A DNA stretch of 64,000 bases from Macrolepiota albuminosa (GCA_027475525.1 JAMWFC010000117.1:1660183-1724182); one strand, 5' to 3'. Counted from the stretch's first letter, positions 1 to 12,943 are shown. Made by a program: numbers and translations. Notes: generated by a model from the letters alone, not told the origin.

Positions 1-24
1 CGCGGGTTTCCCTGCAGTCCTTGA

Positions 25-1269
25 GAAGTCCGCAGGCTTCATGCACTGGTTAACAACCAGTTTACGCTGATTTGTCAGCATCAGTTGAGCTACCTATTGC
101 TCAACGAATTCAAGCGGGTGGCGCTCAACTGCCACCCTACTGCCCGAGACAGAGCTATGTCTTACTTACTCGACGAGGTCGAGTATAGGACCATCGCGGT
201 ACCCTTCATGAGTCCAGAGGAGCAGGAGAACATCCCATGAATGATTGTGCCAACGCGGCTCTATCACCGCAAAGAGGGAGGGAGAATTGCCTTCGTCGGC
301 CTTACCCCCCCTGATCTAAAGCAACCATTTGCTTTGGACTACCTGGGCTCATACGCCCTCCTCTATGGACGTCCTGGGACATCCAACGTATGGACCGGTC
401 TGGCCATGGACCGAGCCATGCACATTCATTGGCGCAGCCTCTTTGGGTTTGCGCTTGTATGCACCCTCAGCACCAGCCGCCCCTCCAAGTCCACGGTACA
501 CAAGTACCTGGCCTATGTCTTCGCAAGGCCAGGCCTCTACAAAGAGGCCGTGGCTGAGTACGAGGCGGCTACAGGGCAAGTCTTTGTGCCCCTCCATGCC
601 GACGACCCTAACTTTGAGGCTCAGGCTGTGGACATCCCGGAAGTGTCAGCTTCCATGTTCACCACTTCGGACGTGTTACGCGTCCTTCTTCACAATCAAA
701 TTCCAGTCAGCTGGGCTGACCATGCGTATACTTATGGGGTCACCTACTTGGCCCACCTATTTTTCAGCGACAGCCAGCTCTGCAACGAGGCGGCCGCTAT
801 CGACGACGAGAGGCTGCAACGCCTCAACCATTATGGTACACCCCAGTCCATCACTCAGTGGGATGGGTGGCGCGAGGCCACCATTGACGATCGACAATGC
901 CTGATGCTCCAGCAGCAGGACAGTCGTCATGCTTACAACAACGCGCTCACCAAGGGGATGTACCTCCTCATCGGGCAAGACATTCATGCCTGCAAGATCT
1001 GGACGCGCCAGTACCCGTCCAACACTGGGGATCTTCCTGATCCCCAACCACCTATCCTGGGGTCGACGATCGTTGACCCCAATCTCACACTGTCCCCCCT
1101 CCGGGACTATGACAACTCCCTGCCAGTAGCAGAGCCTTCGGGCACCTCCTATGCGCCCACACCCGAGGATGAACTCCTTGACTACGACATGGACGATGTG
1201 ACTGCCAATCCATTCCAGGAGCCTGGAGACTCTCCCATTGCCCCCGTCCCTGACTTACCGATGGCCTGA
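25..1269 (+). pseudogene. C-terminal half of retroelement accessory ORF, one in-frame stop
   Basis: The reading frame is open from 25 to the stop at 1267-1269 except for one TGA at 238-240, just before the ATG at 241. It is clearly homologous to the longer minus-strand ORF at 60653-63197: shared blocks include LLHNQI, DHAYTY, HWR-LF-FAL, and IDD-R--RLN-YGTP-----QWDGW. The homology continues upstream of the TGA (residues such as LLLNEF and the following helix), so the ATG at 241 is not the true start; the TGA probably arose from CGA. The tail is acidic and proline-rich. No known domain recognised; function unknown. It ends 45 bp before a polypurine tract and an LTR, so it is the last ORF of an LTR element whose 5' part lies outside the window. 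Confidence 0.75.
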
Positions 1270-1314
1270 CCATCGTATTATCTCAAGACCATAGCTCGGT
1301 CTGATTGGGGAGTG

Positions 1315-1529
1315 TGTAGCGTAATCCACTATGTGGCGTTGGCCACATAGCTTTACTTACTGTATAGTAGTCAATATTATATTATATTTATTATAATATA
1401 ATATTATTTACATTAGTATATAAATAGTTTTACCAGCTGCTTACAAAGCAGCTTATTTTTGTGTTGATACTACATAGTCAATAGACCGGACTGGTCTGAT
1501 TCTGTGCAGTGTGAACCTAAGCTCTTACA
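1315..1529 (+). repeat. 3' LTR (about 215 bp) of the accessory-ORF element
   Basis: Starts TGTAGCG and ends CTCTTACA (TG...CA). It is preceded by the purine tract GATTGGGGAG, the expected plus-strand primer. A close copy in inverse orientation lies at 35098-35309, where it is also preceded by the same tract and the same ORF. It contains an AT-rich palindromic block (1375-1407), a TATAAATA box near 1419 and a small hairpin GCTGCTT-ACA-AAGCAGC followed by T-rich sequence (about 1436-1460), the usual places for the start and 3' end of the transcript. Confidence 0.8.
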
Positions 1530-1542
1530 ATTTACTGTAACT

Positions 1543-2369
1543 TCATTACACATGTGGCCATCAAAATTGTTCCAAGAGAGATGCTCAGGTAGCATAAAGA
1601 CCTCTATGTCCAAGCTCATCATGTATAGTGTGCAAGACTTGTAAGCAACTTTCTGGCTTGATGACTAGTTTGTAAGTGCCATTTCAATTTTGTCATCAAA
1701 GATGGTTGTCAATAAAGAAGAAGTGTGTGGCATAGCAGATAAATGTAGCATATTGTTTGTCAGTTAGATCTGCTGGTTGCTTGAGGTCCTGAATCCATTG
1801 CTCAATTGCTGATAAGTGACTGTCTTCCATCTTAGCCTTGGTGGATTGCGGTACAGCATCATATGTCAGGTTTCTGCTCTCTTCTCTTAGCAGGTAAGGT
1901 TCCTGTACAATTTTCACTAGAGAAGGGTCTTGGCTAAAGATGCTTGCCATGTAGAATGTGTGTGGTGCGCTAAAGATCTCAGGTTGGTAAGAGACAATGG
2001 GATGTAAAAGGATGCTAGTGGGTTGTTGCCGATGCAGCAGGGAAATCAGTTGTTGGATGAGGTGCACAAAACCATGTAATTGATTAATCCAGTCCTTGAA
2101 ATTGCTATTAGCTTGTAGATCTACTGCTAGGTCACCAGGCTGCTATGGTCATTTAGAGAGTCCATCTGGCCTGTGAAAAGAGCTCTTGACATGTACCAAT
2201 TCAAAGTAAAACATGAGGATAGCAACTACTCAACAATTCATACTAGCAGATGGCTAAATGTCGGGATTTTGCAGCATGTCTTTGATATACCTAGCGTCAA
2301 CTTCTACAATAAGGTTTTGCATGCCAATCAAATACATCTTTAGCAACCAGAAAGCTTTGAAAAGTCTGT
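1543..2369 (-). pseudogene. Ty3/gypsy pol fragment (RNase H to integrase linker)
   Basis: Colinear with 17216-18015 of the intact element B. The recognisable minus-strand ORF (1696-2067) matches the segment between RNase H and integrase, ending in the HFFFIDNHL block. Its right end coincides with the start of the LTR at 2370, so the LTR of copy A is inserted into (or joined to) this older fragment. At the position where B has a TGA (17507-17509) this copy reads CAA, so the stop in B is a later change. Heavily depleted in CpG. Confidence 0.75.
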
Positions 2370-3295
2370 TGATGACACCCAAAGTTTGGTTAGTAACAAA
2401 TGTAGTAATAGTATTACCATGCCAAAGGCTTGCATTGGGCATGCTAAAAGTAATGAGGGGAGTCCTGGGCAGGTCCCAGAGAACACACCTATGAAAATAA
2501 AGTAAAGTTGGAAAGGGGTTGGCAGGTGTCAAGTGCTAAGGTAAAATTGCCTATGGAAGAAGCGGTAAGTGAACATGGCAATATGAGTGGCAAGAACATG
2601 GGAAGCTTAGCAAAGTCTAAGCGACGTTAATGCCTGTCATAGCTGCAAGGCGCAAGTATGTCGTTGGCTAGCAATAGTCTGCAACTGCCGATGACTTCGA
2701 CGTTGCTGACCATAAATAAGATTTAGACTGTAAGGGAGACTGGAGTGAGTAGGGCAGGAAACTCTATTCTGATGCATATGTACAAGTTGGTAAGTACTTT
2801 TATACTACAAGGAGTTCACCGTTGCCAAGTAACTAATAACACCAAAGTGCAGCAAACTAGAAAATTTTACAAGGGTAGCTCCAACAGTTTCAGATCCCTA
2901 CCATCCATTCAAAATACTTAGCAATGCCAGGCAGCAGATCGCAATGCTAAACCATCAATCCATCAATCTTTTGTCTGTCCAAAATACCAAGCGATATCAA
3001 GTGTCAAATTGAGGCACTAAGCAATATCAGATGCCAAGGTCAAATGCCAAGCTGTCTGTCAGTTTGGATAGATCATCAGTCTTCTTGCTAAGTGCTGTCA
3101 TCAGTGACTGATGCCATCTGTCAGTTGTCACTCTGTCTGCCATCAGCACTATCATTGATTGGATCTGCTTTTTGCTATGCGCGGCCATCAAATATCACCA
3201 AAATTGATTAATTAGCACATGCTAAGGTATCCTGAGCCAGTACCGTATTGCTGTAGCCTACCGTTGATGTGCTGATCCTGTATGGAGTCCTATTA
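2370..3295 (-). repeat. 3' LTR of Ty3/gypsy copy A
   Basis: Begins TGATGACACCC and ends GTCCTATTA, aligned throughout with the 942-bp LTRs of element B (11983-12924 and 22758-23699), with most CpG sites changed to TpG or CpA. Directly to the right is the polypurine tract of the minus-strand element (TCTTCCTCC on the plus strand, 3296-3306). No matching 5' LTR of A is in the window, because A is truncated near 26700. Confidence 0.85.
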
Positions 3296-3462
3296 TCTTC
3301 CTCCAACTGAAAAATTGACTGTTCTCAGTCATCAAATATGGTTACCATTACCGCTTTTGTGATAAGTGGCCCATGCACTCTTTAGATTTTATTTATAGTC
3401 CTGGCACATGAATTGGGACTTCATCTCTTCTTCTGATTTTACCTGCGCTCCCATTACAAATA

Positions 3463-5899
3463 ATGTCTTTTCATATTCCAACTCTGTCCCCTGTTCTCTC
3501 CATCAAGGCCCAAGACATGGCCCACGTCTATATCGTCAAGGCAAACAATTTCCTCAAGCAGATCAATAGTGTTGGTGCAGATGTGCCTGTAAATTTGGTA
3601 GTGGCTGTTATGAAGCTATATGAGCAGTAGCTGGAGGTGCGCATTCTTGGCGTAGGCTGGGACCACAAGATAGAAGTTCAGGAATGGTGCCGTTTGTGAT
3701 ACTTAGATCACCGTGGTGCTGAGTAGTTAGTGCCTTTTTCTTGTTTTGTGAGTGCTTCTAGTTCTTGCCATGTCACTAGCTGATTGGATTGCCAGACACC
3801 TCCCCCCATCCCAACTATTGAGGACAAGTTGGAGGATATTCTGTTTGGGGTGTTGCCAATAACAGTAAGTGTGCCTGCAGCAGAGTAAGTATTTCTAACT
3901 CATTCCTTCTAACTTAGCTTTGGTCTGATTTGTTCCTCCACAGCAAACAGGAGGTGTTGGTATCTTTGGCATATATGCAGATGGAGGAGGAGTTGGTGGC
4001 AAGATAAGAGGAGGTCTCTCAAAATATCCAGGAGATCACCAGGGCTCTGGAGGAGCAGGAGAGGGTCAGGAAGTTGGCGGAGGAGATGGAGGGAGTTGCA
4101 GCAGGGAAATTGCCTGCCACCAAGAGGCAAGCTGTATTAGAAGGATCTGGCAAGGTTAGTCGTGCCAGTAGCACTTTGAGCCCAGTGCTGCCAGCTAGCA
4201 AGTTGGGCTTGCTGAGGAAGCTGGCAGGTGCTTCCAAATGCAAGGTATGTGCTGATTTTGCTTGCTGTTGCCAACAGTTGCTAACGACATTTGCAGGGTC
4301 ACAAGGCAGCTCCTCAATATGTAGTGAGTGGTATTTTCTTTGAATCTGGTCTTGAATTGACTAAGTTTTTGTAGACGCCAACACAAAGTTCCTTTGATGA
4401 CAAGGAGCTGAAAAGTTTGCTTTTGCTATGTTAGGAGGAGGCTGTTCTTGATGAGGGGCAAGAAGCCGGTGTTGTGATGGAGGAGATGAAGGAGAAGAAG
4501 ACCATTTTCCTAGCAATCTGGCAGGCATTTAAGAAGGTGCAAAGAGCAGTAAGTAACTTCTCTGTCTTTTTTAGTTTCTTGCTAACTCTTAGCGCTAGTG
4601 TAACAAATGCTGGGCGGACAATGACCCAGAAGGCTGTTGGTTCCTGACTGAAGCCCAGCCATACTATTGTTGTGGTGCCCTCAAGTGCGTGTGCACTATT
4701 AACAGGGCCAAAAGTCATGAATGTGGCAGGGTGCCAGATGCCCTTGTCAAGGAGATGTTTTCCCATGCAGTTTGGTAAAAAGGGCAAGGGAGTTCGTGGA
4801 GGGGCAGAGGAAGAAGGTTGCCACTGAAGGAATGGCAGCTGTTGGATGGGCCTCCTTGGTGTTGCCAACACGCCAAGAAGATAGAACTGAATTGGTCGGC
4901 AATTGAGATGCTGGAGAGCGCCAAGAGATTTTGGTCTCAGAAAAATGACAAGCCCCTTTCCCAAGCAAAGGAAAGGGCAAGGCTAAGCGACCTTGTGTGG
5001 TATTGTCACCCTCCCCCTCACCAGTTCCCAAGGACACCAAGGTGGCAGACCTGAAGAAGGCCTTAGCAGCAAGTCACCTGCCTTCTTAAGCTTCTGAGGC
5101 AGGTCCAAGTGGCCTCCTGTCAGCTATCCATTTGGTGGTGAGGTCTCTTAGCAAGAAACAAGAGTTGGGAGAGCGGGAACTGGTTGGCAACTTGGCACCT
5201 CAGGAGGAGTGGGAAGAGGCCCCTGCAGATGTCAAGATGGGGGATGGGTCTGGGGAGAAAGCAGAAGTGGCAGCAATGGGAGGGGATGAAGATGCTGAGA
5301 GTGAGGGAGAAGAGACCTTAGTGACACAGCGCAAAGGTAATGAGGAGGAGGCACCAGCAAGAGAGGTGGTAGCAGAAGAAGAGGAGGGAGTGGCAGGAGT
5401 TGGGAGGGAGGAGCCTGAGTGGCAATGGCTCCCTCCCTATGGTAACGTCGTCCCCTGGGAGGTGTCAGACCCCAAGGACATTGCCAGACTGGAGCCTAGA
5501 CACCCTGTAGTCACCAGGCTTAATCCTGCCTGAACCCCCCAACCATAGCCAACCATCACTGGCAATGCCTTCAATTGGTTGGGTCAAGACCTTGTTTATC
5601 CAGTGGTGGCCTTGAACCCATGGGAGATGTTGGAACGGTTTTTGTGCAGGGCAGCAATGATGGAGATGGCAATGGAGCAGGAGCAAGAACGAGTCCAGGG
5701 CCAGCTCATGGTGCTTTGGTTGCGCTATTCTAACTTGGGTCGCAGCTTACATATTTTTTGCAATTACCAAGCAGATTGCCAAGCCGCCCTGGATTGGCAA
5801 ACTGCCAATAATATCTTGCCAGATGATCTCCTTCCCCTTCATGACTCCTCTTTGCCAGTTTCCAACGATTTCTTGCCGATGGACAACAATAGCGAGTAA
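3463..5899 (+). pseudogene. Antisense accessory gene of Ty3/gypsy copy A (degenerate)
   Basis: Plus-strand relative of the multi-exon gene at 13094-15522, in the same place: between the 3' LTR and the end of minus-strand pol. The first exon starts ATG-TCT-TTT at 3463 and keeps KANNF, VGAD and LGVGWD blocks, but has premature stops (for example TAG in place of TGG after YEQ). Splice positions match those of B. The cysteine motif is damaged: around 4600-4700 the C-terminal cysteine pair and neighbouring arginines are altered (YCC in place of CYRC). The acidic region (5132-5533) and the final coiled-coil segment (5579-5899) are still readable. Confidence 0.75.
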
Positions 5900-5994
5900 A
5901 TGGACCTTAGTGTAGATAAGCTGTTTATGTATAGCTTTTTAATAGTGGTTCTGTATATATATGATTCTGAGTCTGTGAAAGTAAGTCTTTTAAG

Positions 5995-6150
5995 TAAATT
6001 GATAAGTAAACACAGCTAGGGAGGGAGATCTTAGCAAAATTTTGCAAAGAGAAATACTCAGTAAATCATCATAAATTGATAAGTAAACACAGCTAGGGAG
6101 GGAGATCTTAGCAAAATTTTGCAAAGAGAAATACTCAGTAAATCATCATA
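5995..6150. repeat. Exact 77-bp tandem duplication (probable assembly join)
   Basis: The stretch starting at 6001 is repeated without a mismatch starting at 6078. The period is exactly 77, with two chance matching bases at the edge. It lies between the antisense gene and the pol end of copy A. The same period recurs at seven other unrelated places in the window, which argues for contig-overlap artefacts rather than biology. Confidence 0.85.
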
Positions 6151-6327
6151 GCAAAAACCCTTGGTGAGAGTTGTGCAGTGCGCTAAATGTTGGCAACATG
6201 CTAGTACTGTGGCTTGACTATGTAAGGAAATGTCTGTTGGATATAGTACAGTAAGTATCAGCAAGAAAGATAAGTAAGGTAAGTAATAGAAAAAAAGAGC
6301 TTATCAATATAGTCTTTTCTAATCATT

Positions 6328-9300
6328 TTCTTCTTCTTCAACCAGAGTCAGCAAATCATCATCATCCAATAAGTCAGTTTCTTCAAGTTCTCTAAGCTTG
6401 GCGGTGTTGATATCTAGTGCTTCTAGCAGCAAGTCAATTTGTTCTTTGGCGAGATACGGCAACAGGCAAAAGGTGGCAACAGGTCGATGTAGTACTGACC
6501 CATCTAATTCACAGAGCATGTAAGCACCTCCTCAGTTACAAGAGATAACTACCAAAGGTCTCAAATAGCATGGGCACATTTTCTTGTTGTATAAGGTCTC
6601 AATTTTGGAGTTGCGCATAAGCACTAGTGCTTCTCTTGTGAAGTTGTAATCTTTGATAGTGGCGCTATGTTTCATCTCGAACTGCAGGGCTGCTTGGCAT
6701 TGTGCACTGAAGACTACCTCATGAAGTCACTCTAAATCTTCTTTTTGTCGTTGGAGGTCAATAGCTCATCTGACGATCAGATCGGTAGTTGCTAAGATGC
6801 TGTTGGGTGCTGGCTGAAAGTAGGTTGCTTCTATAATATTGGCAGGGAGTAAAGGATAGGTGCCAGTAGCTGCGTAATAGGGAGAACAACCTATGCGCTT
6901 ACAAATGGTAACTCGTTTCAACCAAAATACTGAATATGTTGCTTCACTCCAACGAGATTTGTCGCCATCAACTGCCTTGAAGAGCACTTGCTGAATGTCA
7001 AAGTGTGGTCTCTCTACCAGCCCATTGGTGCACTTGTTGTAGCCAGATACTCAAATGTAATGGATGTTGTATTTCTTGGCAAGATATGTTAGTGCTTTAA
7101 TAATTGGCACACCATTGTCCATGACAATCTCTCTTAGTGCTCCCCAATGGCAAATGACATCCTCAAATAGCCACTTGGCTACTGCCTCTGTGTTTTCTCT
7201 TTGAAGCATTCAAAATTCAGGCCAGTGGATTAGCAAGCAGCAATCTTGAATGATGTACTTGTAGCGACCAGATTTGGGCATGTGCATGGTATCAACATAG
7301 CTTTTGCTGAAGAGGGGAGCTGGCATTGCAACGGGTGGCAGGATAAGTACTTGGCACGTTTGTTGTCAGCACTAGCATGTGGCCACCAAAATTATTCTAA
7401 GAGAGAGGCTTGGGTAGCATACAGACCTCTATGTCCTAGCTTGTTGTGCATGGCGTGCAGGACATGCAAGTGACTTTTTGGCTTGATGACCAGTTTGTGA
7501 GCGCCATCTCAATTTCATTGCCAAAGTTGGTTATCAGTAAAGAAGAAGTGTGTAGCATATCAGATAAATGTTGCATATTATTTGTCGGTAAGGCCTGCTG
7601 GTTGCTTGAAGTCTTGTATCCACTGTGCAACTGTTAATAGGTGACTGTCTTCCATCTTGGCCTTAGCGAATCATGGCATGGCATCGTATGTCAAGTTTCT
7701 GCTGTCTTCTCTTAGCAGGTGAGATTCTTGTACAACCTTTACTGAAGGCAAGTCCTGGCCATAGATGCTTGCCATGTAGAATGTGAGAGGTGTGCTAAAG
7801 ATCTCAGGTTGGTAAGGGACAAAAGGATGTAAAAGGATGCTAGTAGGTTGTTGCCGACATAGCAAGAGAATTGGTTGTTGTATCAGGTGCACAAAACCAT
7901 ATAATCAGTTGATCCAGTCCTCAAAATTGCTATCAGCCTAAGGATCCACTGCCAGGTTGCCAGGCTGCCATAGTTACCTAGAGAGTCCATCTGGTTCATA
8001 GAAAGAGCTCTTGACATGTATCAACTCAAAGTGAAACATGAGAATAGCGACTACCCAACGGTTCATACTAGCGGATGGCTGGATATCGGAATTCTGCAGC
8101 ATGCCTTTAATGTATCTAGTGTCAACTTCTACAATAAGGTTCCGCATGCCAATCAAATACATCTTTAGTGACTGGACAGCTTTAAAGAGTCTATAAAGTT
8201 CCAGTTTAGGCTGACTGTAGCGAGATTCCTGGTTGTTAAGCATGATAGACCCAAAGCGGTTGTAGCATCGCTGTTTTCAATTATTGCTAAGGCACTGGCA
8301 CAGGAAGTAGCCAACAGCAATGTACAAAGTATCCACTGCTAAGATAACAGAGTTGGCAGAGGTATAGTCAATGGGAACCAGGGGCTTGGCATCTTGTAAG
8401 GCTTTTACTAAGTCTTGTTGTGCAATGACCTGATCTGGTCCAAATTCAAAGGGCTCGTTAGTGCGGGTGAGTCAGTTAAGGGCATGTGCATGATGGGCAA
8501 AGTTCTTGACAAATATCCTGAGAATGCCAACGGTATCAAGAAAGGCACAGACTTCAGATAAGTCACGGCAAAAACCCCATTGCTCCAGAAGTGCTAAGCA
8601 AGACTTGTTGGGAGTGCAGATGTGACTAAGTATTTTGAACCTTGGCATGCAAAGTAGAAGCTTATGGCCGCTAAAGGTTCCACTGCTATACTTCATACAT
8701 TGGAGAACTCGGTTGAAAAGCTGGAAAAACTCCCATAATGCTAAGTGAATGTTGGAGTTGTTGGGATGGGTTGCTGTTAAGCTGTTTATGAATCGCCAGT
8801 CTTTGAGGCCTTTGATGCCAACGTCATCAATGAAGCTAAGGACATTGTGTAGTATCTCAGGTTGGAGAATGAAAGTGATGTCATCATGAAATATAGGGAC
8901 TGAGTTTGTCCAGCCCATTGGTAAAGTGACTAGGCACAACATGCCAAATGGAGTTTAGAAAGTGGTGAGGTCACAGAAAGAAGGGTGTATCAGGCATTTG
9001 TCATAGCCAACATAGAGATCAAGAGTGGTGCCACAAATGTGCCCAGCAAAGAACTCAGCAACATGGTCAGGAAAAAGCAGTATGCCAGAGTGTCATATGG
9101 TAACTCTATTTAGCAGTTCTAGGCTGTGGACTATGCGTAGGTTGCCGTTTTTTTTGAGGACACAAAACCATCAAGAGCGGTAAGAGCTGTTGGAGGGTTC
9201 ATAGATGCCAGCCTTAATTTTGGTTCTAATAATTTGGCAGATCTTGGCTTCAATTTTAGGCAGTAACAGTTGGTTGTGTTCTGTCCATGGCATGTGAAGA

Positions 9301-10040
9301 ATGGTCAGGATTACAACAGGCAGGAAGAAATCTGTAAGGAGGCTGCTGCATTCTGAGTCCTCCCAAGTGAAGACTTTATTTTGCTTAGCGACAAGATTAG
9401 TAAGAACATCCAACTCATCTTTGGTCAAGAATCCTGTATCATGCTCCTTGGCAAACTGTTGCTGGCACTCAGCAGTAAAACGTTCTGTGGGCTGAAAGGG
9501 TGGCAGATTCGGTGATAAGGTTGGCATGTTGGCAAGAGGGTCGCCAATGATCCGGCGCTCAATTCGAAAGGTCTTGGGAGAGTGCATGGTGACGGATTTT
9601 GTTTTGAGAGCAACTGGCTTATATTTCTTTTTGACTTGGACCTCTTTCCTTTTGGTAGCATTAGCTTGGTTATATACAGATGTGGAAAGGTGAAATGTAG
9701 CCTGTGAAGTGGCAAGTCCAAGCACAGCAGGAGATAAGGCTCTGGAAAGGGTAGTTAGATACATATTGGTAGATGCAATATTTTGAAATGATTCGGAAGC
9801 AGTAAGGCATAAGTACGCAAGAGAGGAGTTGGTAATGTTTTGGTTTTTCTAGTAAGGCTCAGCATTGGTAGCGGATAAGATAAATAAAGCTTCTTCATCA
9901 AGAAAAGCAGTAGACACAACATTTACAAGACTAGTATGATGGTCATATTCAAGCATTAGCGCCACATCTCCATGATTGTCGCCAATCACCTCCTCGATAG
10001 TTTGTGAAAACACCTGTGGGGTTGTTTGTTGGTACATTGG
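6328..10040 (-). pseudogene. Ty3/gypsy pol of copy A (RT-RNase H-integrase), degenerate
   Basis: Colinear with the pol of element B (16038-20030). Recognisable minus-strand pieces are the RT N-terminus (9171-9764), the RT core with MGWTNSVPIFHDD and SFIDDV (8472-8942), RNase H with VEVDTRYIKGMLQN (7974-8243), the linker (7671-7892), integrase core (6766-6987) and the integrase tail (6319-6519). Many stops and frameshifts, almost all at former CpG sites. About 40 bp are missing in the integrase zinc-binding region relative to B (near 7350). Not functional. Confidence 0.85.
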
Positions 10041-11416
10041 TTGGTAAACTCTGGGGGCTTAGTGTGAGCACCTTTTTGTTGTCCCCTAGGAAATGTTGGC
10101 ACTGTTCATCAGATTCTGGAATTTGGGTCGCTAATTGTTAGGGTCGTCTTGTTGTCAGTAAATAGTTTTGACAATTGATCACACCAAGACGTCAAAAGGT
10201 CTGCTGAGGAGTAAATTGTATGCTGAGAATCTTAAAATGTGTATCTGAAGGTAAAAAGTGATGTTGCCAAGAATACAAGAAACGTTTTTGGCAAGGCCCA
10301 AGAATCTGTCTACTGTGCTGTTAGCGCTTTGCATGTTTAGAATAATGGTAGAATCATAAATAAGACCAAGATTGTTAGTGACTTCAGCTGCCATGGAAAT
10401 GATTTAGAAACCACTATCCACAATTGCCTTGACCTCATGCTTGTTGTCTACAGTTAGCACAACTAATTGAATAGCATGTGATTCCTGAGTGATGGTAAGG
10501 ATTGCTGAATCTTCTACATGCTCTACTGACCTGAGATATGTTTCTACCAGATCCACAGAGGTGGCATTAGCAATGGCATTGGCAGGAGGTTCATCAGCGC
10601 AGAGAGAGTCAATGGTAACAGAAAAACCAGAAAGTGCATCATTGAGTTTGTTGACTTCAGCAACCACTGTTGCCAAGGGTCATCGAGGAGTGACTGCTGT
10701 CTTGACTTGGTTTTGAATGTTAGGGGCAATACTACAAAGCTCCTCTACTGATAGGGTCACTGCAGTTTTCATGATATGGTTAAAGACATGATTAGATTTT
10801 TCTATATCAAATATTGGTGCAGTAGGTTGGTAGCCATCCTCAGGACGCTTCTCAGGAGGGGCAAAATTTTGTTGCATGGGTGTGTGATAGTGATCAGAGA
10901 TTCCTGCATAAGGGTGAAGAAGCAGCAAAGGTGCTTCAGAAGCAGCAGAAGATGAGGATGGTTCTGATGTTGTAGCTGAAGGTGCAGCAGGGGCAGGAGT
11001 CAGCAATTTGCTGGTGAGAGGCATTGACTTATATCCTTTGAAAGGCTATTTAGGCTGCTTAACTTCAACCCCATCAAAAATCTGATTCTTAAGCAAATCT
11101 AGCTCTTTTTGTAGCTTAGCGATACGTTCTTTTTATGAAAAAGTGGGGTGGTTGCCAATGCTGTCAAAATATAACACCTTGTGAATCATTTGCTTGTTCT
11201 GGGTCAGGATTAGCATTGCTGGAAAGTGTGCCTGTCACTATTTGCCCTGGATTGCACCTATGCCATTCATCAACTTGCTCCTGAAAAGACTTCTTGTCCA
11301 GATAGTTGGGAATAGTGGCACCAGTGGTTAGGACTATCTTGCTGTTAATAGCCCTTCAAATTATTCCTTGCCAAATATGATTCTCTAAAGTGGCACAGCA
11401 TTCTCTAGTCATTGTA
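10027..11416 (-). pseudogene. Ty3/gypsy gag-protease of copy A, C-terminal part
   Basis: Matches 20027-21510 of element B: the protease region (10179-10676, IVDSG then LLLSRPFDVL) and the proline/serine-rich gag tail (10680-11024). The frame is broken by several stops. At 11416 the homology ends abruptly at a TA dinucleotide, where a DNA transposon starts; the rest of the same gag resumes at 25884. The two halves therefore belong to one gene split by a ~14.5-kb nest of insertions. Confidence 0.8.
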
Positions 11417-11982
11417 CAGTGCATCACGCTCAAAACTGACCTCTTGGCACCCCAAAAATTAGAAACTTTATACCATCTTGAAAAATAAAGATAAAAGTAT
11501 GAAAACTACTGAAATTAACTTGGATTGAGAAGGGCTTTCGAGTTATCACAACACTTCCTTGAAATTTTAAGTTTGAATTTTTTTTTCACTCAAAAACTGG
11601 ATTTAGGACCCTGAGCCATCATTATATAAGCTGATGGCCCTTTGATATTACTCTATTTGGTATATTAACTAAGCAATGATGTGATTCCTACTGAGGGTTC
11701 TGAAGCATATCTAAAGACATCATAATGTTTGTGGGAATACAGCAATGAGATTTATACCTTTGAACTGCAAATTCAGCAAGGCGCACTTTCTGCTTTATCT
11801 CATCATCTGAATCTGATGCCAAAGCATAATCAGGATCTGTCAAAGTGTTGATGGGATCATCCATGAAACTGGTGATGATGCCAACTGTAGTTGGGTGCAC
11901 TGAACATATACGCAGTACAACACCGTCTCCAGCGCTTGGCATGCATAGTTGTGAGGAGTCCTGACAGGGTCCTGGTGTGCTT

Positions 11983-12924
11983 TGATGACGCCCAAAGTTT
12001 GGTCAGCAACAAATGTAGCGATTATGTTACCGTACCAAGAGTGTGTGTTGGGCGTGCTAAAAGTGTGGTGAGGAGTCCCGGGCAGGTCCCAGAGAACACG
12101 TCTGTGAAAAAGGGTAAAAGTCGGTAACGGGGTCGGCAAGTGTCAAGCGCTAAGGTAAAGCGCCTAAGAAAAGAGCGGTAAGTGAACACGGCAAGGTCAA
12201 CGGCAAGAGCACGGTAAGCTTAGCGAGATCTAAGCGTCGATAATGCCTGCCGTAGTTGCAAGGCGCGAATAAGTCGAAGTTTAGCGAGAGTCTGCAACTG
12301 CCGACGAGTTCGACGTTGCCGACCGTAAATGAGCTCTTGAGCGTAAGGGAGACTGAAGTAAGTGGGGGAACTCTGGTCTATTCGTCTGATGATCTATGTA
12401 CAAGTCGGTAAGTACTTTTATACTACAAGGAGTTCGCCGTCGCCAGTGGCTAATGACGCCAGAGTGCGGTAAACTGGAAAATTTCAAAGGGGTAGCTCCA
12501 ACGGTTTCAGATCCCTACCGTCCATTCAAGAGCCTTAGCGACGCCAGGCGACAGATCGCGAAGCTAAACCATCACTCCATCACCCTTCTGTCCGTCCAAA
12601 GTGCTTAGCGATGTCAGGCGCCGAATCGAGGCGCTAAGCGATGTCAGACGCCAAGGTCAAACACCAAGCTGTCCGTCAGTTTTTGATAGATCATCAAGCT
12701 TCTCGCTAAGCGCTGTCGTCAGTGACTGATGCCATCTGTCAGTTGTCATTCTTGCTGCCGTCGGCGCTATCACTGATCGGATCTGCTTCTTGCCATGCGC
12801 GGCCATCAGAAATGGCTTAAAATAGGTAGAACGCGTGCGCTAAGTTCGGAACGAGTGCGGCAAGGTTTCCGGAGCCGGTGCCGAGCCTGCCGTTGATGCG
12901 CCTAACCTGTATAGGGTCCTATCA
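11983..12924 (-). repeat. 3' LTR of element B
   Basis: 942 bp, TGATGACGCC...GTCCTATCA on the plus strand, paired with 22758-23699. The sequence just beyond it (12925-12943) reads TCTCCCCCCAAC, which on the coding strand is a purine tract ending at the LTR edge. Confidence 0.95.
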
Positions 12925-12943
12925 TCTCCCCCCAACTGAAAAA
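12925..12943 (-). promoter_or_regulatory. Polypurine tract of element B
   Basis: On the minus strand the bases read GTTGGGGGGAGA directly before the LTR terminus TGATAGGACC. This is the expected second-strand primer. The same tract is found next to the LTRs of copies A (3296) and C (37818, decayed). Confidence 0.75.

Noticed and set aside
329..904. Alternative-frame ORF of 191 codons inside the accessory ORF
   Set aside because: The homologous copies are conserved in the other frame only; this is an overlapping shadow.
25..1269. Accessory ORF as a viral-type envelope gene
   Set aside because: It occupies the third-ORF position, but I see no signal peptide, transmembrane segment or cleavage site in it.
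6328..11416. Classical repeat-induced point mutation
   Set aside because: The changes are concentrated at CpG in both strand senses, and even the young LTR pair shows only CpG changes. This fits deamination of methylated CpG better than the CpA-focused process known from ascomycetes, though a basidiomycete variant is not excluded.
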